NCBI GenBank assembly: GCA_964447285.1
Contig: CAYURO010000015.1
Coordinates: 1 to 64,000 of the forward strand
DNA from: CAJBNH01 sp964447285
Lineage (GTDB): Bacteria > Myxococcota_A > UBA9042
DNA length: 64,000 bases
Direction: 5' to 3'
The notes beneath the pieces were generated by a model that was not told the DNA's origin, searched no databases, and was given only the letters and a program-made list of their open reading frames with translations. The position numbers and the translations under genes were made by a program. Each line of letters opens with the position of its first letter. Positions within the stretch are counted from its first letter, which is position 1. Of the stretch, positions 42,353-51,557 are shown piece after piece.

Positions 42353-45132
42353 CAGTGCACCGCCGCGAACCGGACCTGCTGGCGAGAGGTGCCGACGAAG
42401 ATCTCGGCCGGAAGCGTGCGGCTGACGCCGAACGTGAACTGGTCCAGATCGGTCAGCCGCACCGTCCACTGAATGCCGCAACCTTGGGCGCAAGCGGCCG
42501 GAACGCGAGTGCCGAACAGGCCGCGTGCGTGGGCGGCCAGTACGGTGGCGCGGCAAGTCCCCACGGTATCGTTGACGTCGAGCTGGGCGGCGATGACCTG
42601 CGGCAGCCGGTTGGTCGCAGGATCGCCTGCGTCAAGGAAGAACGCGACCAGCTGATTGCGACTGTTGGGGAGGATCAGCACCCGCGAGGTCGGCGTCATC
42701 CACGCTCCGACCAACCACTCCATCGACCGCATGCGGGGCAGCACGCCCTTGATGGTCAGGGCTGGCGTGAACTCGGCCGGCACCTCGATCCGCAGCTCGG
42801 CGGTCTTGCCACGCGCAACGGCCAGCCGCTGCTCGCGCCCCGAGCCAACGTCGAAGACGGCCGTGACGTCACGCGCCGACGTGTTGCGCAGCGAGACCTC
42901 GACGACGGCGGGCGACTTGCCCTCTGCCTTGCGCACGATGTTGAGGCGGCCCGAGACGGCCGACTCTAGCGAACGCTTCTCCAACTGCTCGTCCACCAAA
43001 CGGAAGTAGACCTCGGCCAGGCGGCTGTCGGGTACCTCGGTCAGCACGCGCGCCATCACCTCAAACGGGACGTCGCGGTCGGTGGCCCGTCGGTCGACCA
43101 TGATTTCGCGGGCGACGGGACGCAGGGCCACGATGCGCATGGTCGGGTCCGTGCCGCACTCGAAGTGGAATTCGATGACGTCGTCGACCTTCTTGGGGGT
43201 CACCGCGCCATGCGGACGGCACGGGATGACCTGCTCGCCCGTCACGCCTTGACCGGGCTGCACGAACCGTGACACCCGCTCGCCACGGGACTCGAGGTCG
43301 ATGACCAGTGGATGCTGGGTCGGATTGCGCAGGTTGTAGCGGACTGAATACTCCTTGGGCGTGAAGAACTTCCAGCGCTTGCCGCCCATCGCCTCGACCT
43401 GCTGTGCCATAGCGTCGGGGTCCATCGTCGGGCCGTTTTCGATCTCGACGGGTGAGATGACCGCGGGTTCAACCGACAACCAATCCAGCCCCGGGGCACT
43501 GCGCTGCAACGCACCGTACAGCGACGCAGACTGGGGCGCCGTCGGATAGGTCGTCAGGTAAGCGACGACAGCCGTTACCGACCCGTCCCGCTTGGCAGCC
43601 TCCGCGGCCGCGTCTGCCCCCGACGCGGGTTGGGCTTTGGCCTTGTCGGCGTCTGCCGCCTTTGCTTTCTCGGCTTCGGCAGCTCTGGCCTTCTCAGCGT
43701 CGGCGGCTTTGGCCTTCTCCGCTTCCGCAGCCTTGGTCTTCTCGGCCTCCGCGGCCTTGGCCTTCTCTGCCTCTGCGGCCTTCGCCTTCTCTGCCTCTGC
43801 GGCCTTCGCCTTCTCAGCGTCCGCGGCCTTGGCCTTCTCAGCGTCTGCAGCCTTCGCCTTGTCGTCCGCAACCTTGGCCTTGTCCGCGGAGGCCTTTGCC
43901 TTGTCCGCAACTGCCTTGGCCCTGTCGTCCGCGGCCTTGGCCTTGTCAGCTTCGGCAGCCTTGGCCTTATCGTCCGCAGCCTTCGCCTTGTCGTCCGCGA
44001 CCTTGGCCTTGTCGGCCGTGACCTTGGCCTTGTCGGCCGCAGCCTTGTCTGCCGCAGCCTTGGCCGCCTTTGCGTCTTCCGCAGCCTTGCGGGCCGCTTC
44101 CTTCTCGTCCGTCTTGCGCTGCTTCTCGGCGTCGGCGGCCGCCTTGCGGTCTGCCAAAGCCTTTTCGCGCTCGGCCTTCTCCGCCGCCTTCTTCGCGCGC
44201 ACCGCTTCAGCTGCGTCGGCGGCGGCCTTCTCGCGCTCAGCCTTCTCGACCGCCTTGCGCTCCTTGGCCTGGGCCGCGGTCTCCGCGAGCTTGCGCGCAC
44301 GCTCTTCGGCCTCTGTGGCCTTCTTTTCCTTCTGCGCGGCGTCTGCGTTGGCCCGGGCCTTTTCCTTGTCGGCGGCTTCCGACGCCTTGCGTGCCTTCTC
44401 CTCGGATTCCGAGGCTTTTCTGGCCTTCTCGGCCGCTTCCTGAGCTTCCGCGGCCTTCTTTTCCCTCTCGGCGGCCTCCGTCGCGGCGCGCGCCTTCTCT
44501 TTCTCCGCAGCCTCGGCAGCCTTCTTGGCCTTCTCGTCGAAGTCCGCCGCGGTCAGCGCCGCCTGTTTCGCCGCCTCGCGTGCCTTGGCAGCCTCCGCGT
44601 CGGCCTTGATACGATCCTTGTTCACGGCGGGGGCGTCTGGCGTAGAGGCGGCGCGGGCAGCGATGTCCGCCATCGGCGTGCGCACGCACTTCGCGACCCA
44701 TGAGTGCTCCAGCTGGGTCTCGACGTCGTCCTTCCACACCGGATTGCCGGCAGAGTCGTACGACTTCACGCGGATCGGGTTGACGACCTCGCTCTTCTCA
44801 AGCGCCATCTCAGCCAACACATCGCAGCCGTAGCGCAGGGCGTTCGCCATCAGCTCGCGCTCGGCAGCAGCCTGCGACATCGGGTCGCGGGTCGGCGGCA
44901 AGCGCAGCACGCCCAGAACGGTCGACCCGGCCGGAACGTCCTCCATCTTCGCGATCTTCTGCACCTGCACCTTCGACGGCAGGGGCGCGTAGCGTGGGGC
45001 CGAGTTCGACTTTTCGAACTGCACACCGCCGCAGCCGAGTGCGAACGCGAGCAAGCCCGACAGGCACCACAAGGGCGCGCGCCGCCACGACCGGCGAAGG
45101 CAGGCAGGAGTCGACGTGGGCATGGGCATCAT
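42352..45132 (-). CDS. Lipoprotein with a long TolA-like Lys/Ala/Glu helical repeat region
   Basis: 926 residues. Lipobox ALGC (Cys34), an N-terminal globular part (about 45-160), then a highly charged helical region (about 165-500) of Lys/Ala/Glu/Asp repeats: irregular first, then heptads of the type ADDKAKA, then octads AEKAKAAE. The C-terminal 400 residues form globular beta domains ending in VGTSRQQVRFAAVH. The long helix resembles the TolA spacer and could span the periplasm. The ATG at 45132 is chosen for the GAGG 7 nt upstream. Function unknown; envelope-spanning or structural role inferred. Confidence 0.72.
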   Translation of the reverse strand: MMPMPTSTPACLRRSWRRAPLWCLSGLLAFALGCGGVQFEKSNSAPRYAPLPSKVQVQKIAKMEDVPAGSTVLGVLRLPPTRDPMSQAAAERELMANALRYGCDVLAEMALEKSEVVNPIRVKSYDSAGNPVWKDDVETQLEHSWVAKCVRTPMADIAARAASTPDAPAVNKDRIKADAEAAKAREAAKQAALTAADFDEKAKKAAEAAEKEKARAATEAAEREKKAAEAQEAAEKARKASESEEKARKASEAADKEKARANADAAQKEKKATEAEERARKLAETAAQAKERKAVEKAEREKAAADAAEAVRAKKAAEKAEREKALADRKAAADAEKQRKTDEKEAARKAAEDAKAAKAAADKAAADKAKVTADKAKVADDKAKAADDKAKAAEADKAKAADDRAKAVADKAKASADKAKVADDKAKAADAEKAKAADAEKAKAAEAEKAKAAEAEKAKAAEAEKTKAAEAEKAKAADAEKARAAEAEKAKAADADKAKAQPASGADAAAEAAKRDGSVTAVVAYLTTYPTAPQSASLYGALQRSAPGLDWLSVEPAVISPVEIENGPTMDPDAMAQQVEAMGGKRWKFFTPKEYSVRYNLRNPTQHPLVIDLESRGERVSRFVQPGQGVTGEQVIPCRPHGAVTPKKVDDVIEFHFECGTDPTMRIVALRPVAREIMVDRRATDRDVPFEVMARVLTEVPDSRLAEVYFRLVDEQLEKRSLESAVSGRLNIVRKAEGKSPAVVEVSLRNTSARDVTAVFDVGSGREQRLAVARGKTAELRIEVPAEFTPALTIKGVLPRMRSMEWLVGAWMTPTSRVLILPNSRNQLVAFFLDAGDPATNRLPQVIAAQLDVNDTVGTCRATVLAAHARGLFGTRVPAACAQGCGIQWTVRLTDLDQFTFGVSRTLPAEIFVGTSRQQVRFAAVH

Positions 45133-45263
45133 GGCAAGCCTCGAGACGGCAGCGTGGGGGGAGCGCGGGAAACGGCCGAACAGTGATCGTATGTCGCCTA
45201 GAAAGGACGCACAAGCCCAAGTGCGGCCGATCCGGCCCGGCCGGTCGCTACAGCCGCAAACCC

Positions 45264-45292
45264 AAGACACCCAGCCTGTTTGGTGCTAGTGT
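45264..45292 (+). promoter_or_regulatory. Candidate promoter of prfC
   Basis: AAGACA (45264-45269) and TAGTGT (45287-45292) are separated by 17 bp, and TGC directly precedes the -10 box (extended -10). The predicted start is about 50 bp before the prfC ATG. Confidence 0.35.
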
Positions 45293-45350
45293 GCTGCGCC
45301 CCGCCGGCCCCCAATGCACCCTCCGCCGCGGCCACCGAGAGCCCCAGCCC

Positions 45351-46943
<1,593 letters not shown>

Positions 46944-46976
46944 CCCGCAACCCCGCACCCGCACCCGAGAACGCCG

Positions 46977-47867
46977 ATGGACGGACGCCTGCAGATCCTG
47001 CTTGCGGCGGTGCTGTGGAGCACGGGCGGCCTGTTCATCAAGGTCCTGCTGGGGTCGGGCCATGCGCTGTCGCCGGGGACGCTGGTGTCGGTGCGCAGTC
47101 TGGCGGCGGGTCTGGTGCTCGCGTGGGCGCTGCCGCGGTTGCGCAAGCCCGTGGCGACCGCAGGGCGCGATCCGACGCCCGTGAAGTGGACCCGCGTCGC
47201 CGCACCGGCGGTCGTCTACGCCGCCTTCCTGTTCGCCTATGTCTCGGCCAACGTCTGGACGTCGGCGGCAAACGCGATTCTTCTTCAGTACTTCTACCCG
47301 CTAATCGTCGCCGTCGCGTCATTCGCGCTGTTCGGCGAGCGGCTGGTGCGCGGCGATGCATGGGCGCTGGGTCTGGGCACGCTGGGCGTCGTCGTCATCG
47401 TGGTGGGGTCGTGGCAAGGGGCCGAGGTGCTGGGCGTTACGCTGGGCATGCTGTCCGCGCTGGGCTTCGGCGCCTTCGTGCTGCTGCAGCGGCCGCTGAA
47501 GGGCGTGGACGTGCTGGCCCTGACGAGCATCAACAACCTGGTGACCTTTCTGGCGATCCTGCCGTTTGCCGATGGGATCCTCGACGCGCCGGCCGCGGCG
47601 CTGGCGCTGGTGGCCTTCCAGGGCGTGGTGCAGATCGCGGCGCCGTACGTGCTGTTCTTGAACGGCCTGCGGACGGTTCCGGCCGTGGCCGGGTCGGTGA
47701 TCACGCTGGCCGAGCCGCTGCTGAACCCGCTGTGGACCTGGCTTGGGGTCGGCGAAGTGCCCAGCTTCTGGACGCTTCTGGGTGGCGGTGTGCTGCTGGC
47801 GGCGTTGGTGGTGCAGGCCGTAGACGCCGCGCGGCGGCGGGGACGGGCGGCGCGCGCGGCGGGCTAG
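46977..47867 (+). CDS. EamA/DMT-family transporter
   Basis: 296 residues with ten predicted membrane helices arranged as two EamA repeats (first repeat ILLAAVLWSTGGLFIKVLL; second VLGVTLGMLSALGFGAFVLL). DMT transporters export or import metabolites such as amino acids or nucleotide sugars; the substrate is not evident. It starts 33 bp after prfC and may be co-transcribed with it. Its stop overlaps the convergent MBL-fold gene by 4 nt. Confidence 0.88.
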   Translation: MDGRLQILLAAVLWSTGGLFIKVLLGSGHALSPGTLVSVRSLAAGLVLAWALPRLRKPVATAGRDPTPVKWTRVAAPAVVYAAFLFAYVSANVWTSAANAILLQYFYPLIVAVASFALFGERLVRGDAWALGLGTLGVVVIVVGSWQGAEVLGVTLGMLSALGFGAFVLLQRPLKGVDVLALTSINNLVTFLAILPFADGILDAPAAALALVAFQGVVQIAAPYVLFLNGLRTVPAVAGSVITLAEPLLNPLWTWLGVGEVPSFWTLLGGGVLLAALVVQAVDAARRRGRAARAAG

Positions 47868-48778
47868 ACCGGACCGCGCTCGCCCGGCAGCAACGCCCGC
47901 GTCCGCACCGCCAGCGCTTCGGGCAGCCGCTCGCGGATCACACGCAACGCCTCTCGCGCACTGTAGATCTGGCTGACGTGGTACGGCACCAGCCACTGGC
48001 CTTGCAGCAGCTCAGCGCGCTCGATCCACTCGTCCAGATGCACATGCCCGCCCAAATGTGCATGGGCTGGCGTGCGGCGGTCGTCCAGGAACGTCGCCTC
48101 CAAGGCCATGACCTCGGCGTGTTGCAGCTCGGGCGCGTCGTGCAGGGCTTGGATGCGCGTATCCCCAGACACAGCCAAGCGAATCCTCTCAACCGCCGCC
48201 GAAACCGTCTCGCCCCGCAGGGCCAACTCTCGCAGCGTCTCGGGCGGCAACCCGGCAAACTCGGGCTTGAGTCGGTGCGGCCGCTCGACCACGGCATAGC
48301 CCAGCGCGGGCACCACGTGATGGGTCGCAAGTGCCCGCAGCCAACGGCTTTTGCCAATCGGCAGCTCGTCGCCCGGGCGCATCGGCTGCAGCGTCCACGG
48401 GAATGGCGACCCTTGCAGCCGCTCCCACGCCTGCACGATGCCGCGCAGGTCGTCGCACGCCTCGGCCGGCGCGAACACCGTCGACGGACCCATCGCGTAC
48501 AGCTTGCGCAGCGCCAGGTACTGCCCCAGACCGCCCGCGTGGTCCATGTGCGCGTGCGTCAGGGCCAGGTACTTGCAGCGGGCCACGACCTCAGGAGAGC
48601 GGCCGACGTCGATCGCCAGACTCCAGGCCTGCACGCGCAGCCACGTCTCGACGCCCGCGACCGACGCCCCCTCGAGCTGGAACCCCAGACCCGGAAAGGT
48701 CAAACACGCCACCGCCGCCGGCTGCAGCTCGGGGCGGCCGGCCGGAGCCTCGGGCAAGGTGGGATCGGGCTCGGCCAC
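47864..48778 (-). CDS. MBL-fold hydrolase, RNase-Z-like
   Basis: 304 residues. The metal motif THAHMDHAGG is present, with further ligands in LAVSGDTRI and the late LGGHVHLDEW and VPYHVSQ segments, an order seen in RNase-Z/elaC-like phosphodiesterases. It starts at a GTG (48778) with AGAGG 7 nt upstream, 9 nt after the preceding gene, and is the last gene of the eutC-eutL-48788 unit. The substrate is unknown; tRNA processing is possible but not shown. Confidence 0.8.
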   Translation of the reverse strand: MAEPDPTLPEAPAGRPELQPAAVACLTFPGLGFQLEGASVAGVETWLRVQAWSLAIDVGRSPEVVARCKYLALTHAHMDHAGGLGQYLALRKLYAMGPSTVFAPAEACDDLRGIVQAWERLQGSPFPWTLQPMRPGDELPIGKSRWLRALATHHVVPALGYAVVERPHRLKPEFAGLPPETLRELALRGETVSAAVERIRLAVSGDTRIQALHDAPELQHAEVMALEATFLDDRRTPAHAHLGGHVHLDEWIERAELLQGQWLVPYHVSQIYSAREALRVIRERLPEALAVRTRALLPGERGPV

Positions 48779-48787
48779 GGCAAACCT

Positions 48788-49315
48788 CTAGGGAGCAACG
48801 GCGCGAAACAGCGACACCGGACCGCGGGCGGTCCAAGCGACGGCATCCTCGCCGATCGATCGAAACCCGACCTGACGCAGCTGGTCGGCCAGGTCGACCT
48901 CGTGCTCGGCCGCGCGCCGGGCGGCCGCCTCGGCATCGCGCGGATTGCGCCAAGTGGCCAGCGCGGCCACCTGCCACCGCCGATTCGTGGCGTGCGTGAA
49001 GTGCAGCTCGCCGCCGACCACCAGCAGCCCGCGCCAGCGGGCCAGCGATCGCAAGCGGTCGGACACGCCCAACCCTTGCATCGGCAACCACCCGACGATG
49101 CGATCGAATTTCGGCGGATTCGCGTCCAGCTCCCACACGCGGCCCGTCGCCACTTTCGCGCCCGGAACCGCCAGCATACCGGCCGGCGACAGGTCCAGCA
49201 CGCGCAGCCCGTCGTCGAGTCTTGCGGCCGCGAGCAGCTGGCGGCGCAGGGCGGCCGAACCCCAGAAGAGCGGGATCTCGGGTGGACGGGGCGAAGCAGG
49301 CATGGCCACAGACAT
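48788..49315 (-). CDS. Protein of unknown function, methyltransferase-like
   Basis: 175 residues. The segment LDDGLRVLDLSPAGMLAVPG followed by a possible acidic motif (WELDANPPKFDRIVGWLP) recalls a reduced Rossmann methyltransferase, but the GxGxG signature is absent, so activity is doubtful. It lies 7 nt downstream of eutL and 9 nt upstream of the MBL gene. The start may be 49315 or 49303; neither has a strong ribosome binding site. Confidence 0.55.
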   Translation of the reverse strand: MSVAMPASPRPPEIPLFWGSAALRRQLLAAARLDDGLRVLDLSPAGMLAVPGAKVATGRVWELDANPPKFDRIVGWLPMQGLGVSDRLRSLARWRGLLVVGGELHFTHATNRRWQVAALATWRNPRDAEAAARRAAEHEVDLADQLRQVGFRSIGEDAVAWTARGPVSLFRAVAP

Positions 49316-49322
49316 CCTTGCG

Positions 49323-50033
49323 TCAGCCGCGGTCGCGGGCGGGCCTTCGAGCGGCTTCCAGCGGGCGGCGCGCGACGTCCAACACGGCCGAGGCAAACGC
49401 GGCGGCGGCGGCTTCGCAGGCGGCCAGATCGCCCGTCAGCCACGCTCCGCCGAAGTTCGTCTCGGTCGGCGGGCCAAAGTACTTGCACAACCTGACGTCT
49501 GCGGCCTTCAGCGCGGCGTCGACGGCCACCACCGACTCGACGGGCGGCGCGATCAGGTACGCCAGCGGCGCGCCGCGCGGGATCCCGGCGAGCTTGCTCA
49601 GGTAGTCGCCTGTCTCGGACAACACATGGGGAAAGAACGCGGGGGAGGCACCCGGCAGCCCCTTTCCCTGATAGAAGCACGCACGATCATTCAGGTATTC
49701 GCGAAGTGCGGCAAGACCTTCCAGCACCTCGTCGGGGTCCGGTCCGGCCAGCACGCCCAGGATCTCGCCCGACAGCGGCCCCGACGCGTGCGCGGCGCCG
49801 GCGTAGAAGCTTTTGGCGTAGACGACGTCGACCTGCGCGAACTTGGTGGCCTGGTCCAGCGCGGCGTACATCGCGTCGTCCTGGTCGCAGGTGACCAGAC
49901 CGATCGCGTAGTGCTGGGGACCGCAGCCAAGCTCGTCGCGCAGGGCCGGCGAGACGGACGGAATCAGGCGGCAAGACAGCAGCTTGGGCCGCAGGGGCGC
50001 GATGTCGTCGGGCAGATAGGCGGGTACGGTCAT
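49323..50033 (-). CDS. eutL: EutL-like bacterial microcompartment shell protein
   Basis: 236 residues. EutL is a trimeric tandem-BMC shell protein of the ethanolamine-utilisation compartment. Family landmarks: IGLVTCDQDDAMYAALDQATK, VVYAKSFYAGAAHASGP, GEILGVLAGPDPDE, YLIAPPVESVVAVDAALKAADV and ETNFGGAWLTGDLAACEAA. The ATG at 50033 overlaps the eutC stop by 4 nt (ATGA). No other shell gene lies in the window. Confidence 0.9.
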   Translation of the reverse strand: MTVPAYLPDDIAPLRPKLLSCRLIPSVSPALRDELGCGPQHYAIGLVTCDQDDAMYAALDQATKFAQVDVVYAKSFYAGAAHASGPLSGEILGVLAGPDPDEVLEGLAALREYLNDRACFYQGKGLPGASPAFFPHVLSETGDYLSKLAGIPRGAPLAYLIAPPVESVVAVDAALKAADVRLCKYFGPPTETNFGGAWLTGDLAACEAAAAAFASAVLDVARRPLEAARRPARDRG

Positions 50034-50968
50034 GGCTTGGACCCCGGCGCGTCGGCGGCGCCCAGGGCAAGGCCACCCCGGCCGATCTCGCGCGACTTCT
50101 TCAAAAGGACGACGGCCTGGCGCGCAGCCTCGTCGACCGAGAAGCCGGCGGGGCGCACGTTCGAGATGCAGTTCTTGTCGGCGTTGTCCTGGCCGATCGC
50201 AGGGTTCCACGCGAGGTAGATGCTGAGCGAGTCGCCGGTGCCCAGGCCCGGTCGCTCGCCCAGGCAGATCAGCGTGGCCTTGGCGCCGAGCTCGACGCCG
50301 ATCTGGTCGGCCACCGCAATCCGCGCCCGGTGCACCCAGATCGGCTTGCCGACACTGAAACCGGCCGCGGCCAGCTCGCGCTGCAAGGCCGGCAGCAGCC
50401 CCACGTTGCGCTCTGCCGCCCACGCCGACAGCCCGTCGGCCAGGATGACCTGCACGTCCGCGCCGCGCGTCGCTTCAGCCCGCAGCTTTTGCAGCGACGC
50501 CTCGTCCAGCACGCGGCCCATGTCGGGTTGCAGCAAGAAGGTTTGCAGGTCGGCGGCTTGCGACCGCAACTCGACGGCACCCAGCGAGGCCAGAAATTCG
50601 GGCGTCGGCTCGGACACCACGGCGTCCTTGGCCACCGCGTGGTCGCCCCGCAGCTGCAGGTACGTCTGGGTCGGATAGCGCAACCCCGCACGCCCCACGC
50701 CCAAGCGCGCCGGCGACGCGCGGGTCAGGGCCTCGAGCGCGGCCTCGCGGGCCAGGCGGGCGATCCCGGGCAGGGCCGAGGTGCGGGGGTTGGGTGTGGT
50801 CGAAAACAGGCGCTCGGGCGAGGCCGAGTCGCCCTGGCGGGGCGCAAATCCTGCGAAAGCAACCGGGCTTGTGGCAACCGGCGCGGCAGCAGCCTGCGAC
50901 TCGGCCAACACGGCGCGCACGACTTCGGCGACCAGGCGTTCGAGTTCGGTAGCTTCGCGGTCGGCCAT
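50030..50968 (-). CDS. eutC: Ethanolamine ammonia-lyase small subunit
   Basis: 312 residues. With EutB and adenosylcobalamin, EutC cleaves ethanolamine to acetaldehyde and ammonia. Typical segments: ARLGVGRAGLRYPTQTYLQLRGDHAVAKDAV, VQVILADGLSAWAAERN, VHRARIAVADQIG, LICLGERPGLGTGDSLSIYLAWNP and DKNCISNVRPAG (each given in outline). The N-terminal amphipathic helix (ATELERLVAEVVRAVLAES) looks like a microcompartment targeting peptide. It is the first gene of its unit; eutB is not adjacent, which is unusual. Confidence 0.92.
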   Translation of the reverse strand: MADREATELERLVAEVVRAVLAESQAAAAPVATSPVAFAGFAPRQGDSASPERLFSTTPNPRTSALPGIARLAREAALEALTRASPARLGVGRAGLRYPTQTYLQLRGDHAVAKDAVVSEPTPEFLASLGAVELRSQAADLQTFLLQPDMGRVLDEASLQKLRAEATRGADVQVILADGLSAWAAERNVGLLPALQRELAAAGFSVGKPIWVHRARIAVADQIGVELGAKATLICLGERPGLGTGDSLSIYLAWNPAIGQDNADKNCISNVRPAGFSVDEAARQAVVLLKKSREIGRGGLALGAADAPGSKP

Positions 50969-51293
50969 GGACGCTGCCCCCGGGGAGTGCGGACGGAGGC
51001 GAGTGTGCTAGCGCGCGGGAGTTGGGTCAATCGGGGTTCGGGGTGGGTCTGGCCAGAGCGTGGGACGGCGGTTGACCGTGCCAATCCTCCGCTTGACAAT
51101 ACCGGACTAATCTGGTCTTATTTGGTTCATTGGGAGGGAGAGTGCCAAAAGCAGGGTGGGAGGAGGTCGGATCGCCGACCCCCTCCGCGGATGGGGCGTG
51201 CCTGACGTCAGCCCGCGCTTGACGCATTCGTCCACCGCGTGTACCCGCTGCTGACAGCCCGGCGCCCCCGGTTCGCGCCGCTTCAGGAGCCCC
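50969..51293. promoter_or_regulatory. Divergent regulatory region between eutC and a zinc-ribbon gene
   Basis: 325 bp without a gene. It contains a TTGACA promoter element with an embedded Rrf2-like palindrome (51093-51123) and a GC-rich hairpin (GGTCGG-ATCG-CCGACC, 51165-51180) in the leader of the plus-strand gene. Confidence 0.45.
51093..51123. promoter_or_regulatory. Candidate promoter with Rrf2/IscR-like site
   Basis: TTGACA (51093-51098) and TCTTAT (51116-51121) are 17 bp apart. Overlapping them, 51099-51123 reads ATA-N3-GACT-N5-GGTC-N3-TTT, close in spacing and half-site to the IscR/RirA type-1 pattern ATA-N3-GACT-N5-AGTC-N3-TAT. It could serve either the zinc-ribbon gene or, on the other strand, eutC. 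Confidence 0.35.
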
Positions 51294-51554
51294 ATGCGCC
51301 CCCAAGACTACGACCAAGAAGAGCTGCTGATGATGATGCAGGACGTGCTGACGTCCGCCGCGTCGGGCCACACCGAACACCTGCACTGCCCCGTGTGCGA
51401 ACGCGGCGAGCTGACCTGTGAGGACGGCGACGAGGATGGCTGGCTGCGGCTCGAGTGCCCCCAGTGCGGTCTGAAGTTCGAGGGGCTGCTCGAGAATCCC
51501 GAGATCAACTACGTGCCCAACAAGAGCGGCCGCAAGAACGACCCGTTTGGCTGA
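51294..51554 (+). CDS. Small zinc-ribbon protein
   Basis: 86 residues. Two CxxC knuckles, CPVC (about residue 32) and CPQC (about 54), separated by an acidic linker, form a probable zinc ribbon. AGGAG precedes the ATG by 5-6 nt. Function is unknown; transcription- or RNA-related roles are common for such proteins. It converges on the SF2 helicase gene, 3 bp away. Confidence 0.75.
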   Translation: MRPQDYDQEELLMMMQDVLTSAASGHTEHLHCPVCERGELTCEDGDEDGWLRLECPQCGLKFEGLLENPEINYVPNKSGRKNDPFG

Positions 51555-51557
51555 ACG

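Noticed and set aside
43592..44443. Ala/Ser/Phe-rich frames on the plus strand opposite the TolA-like repeats
   Set aside because: They mirror the AEKAKA repeat codons of the real lipoprotein; not a separate membrane protein.
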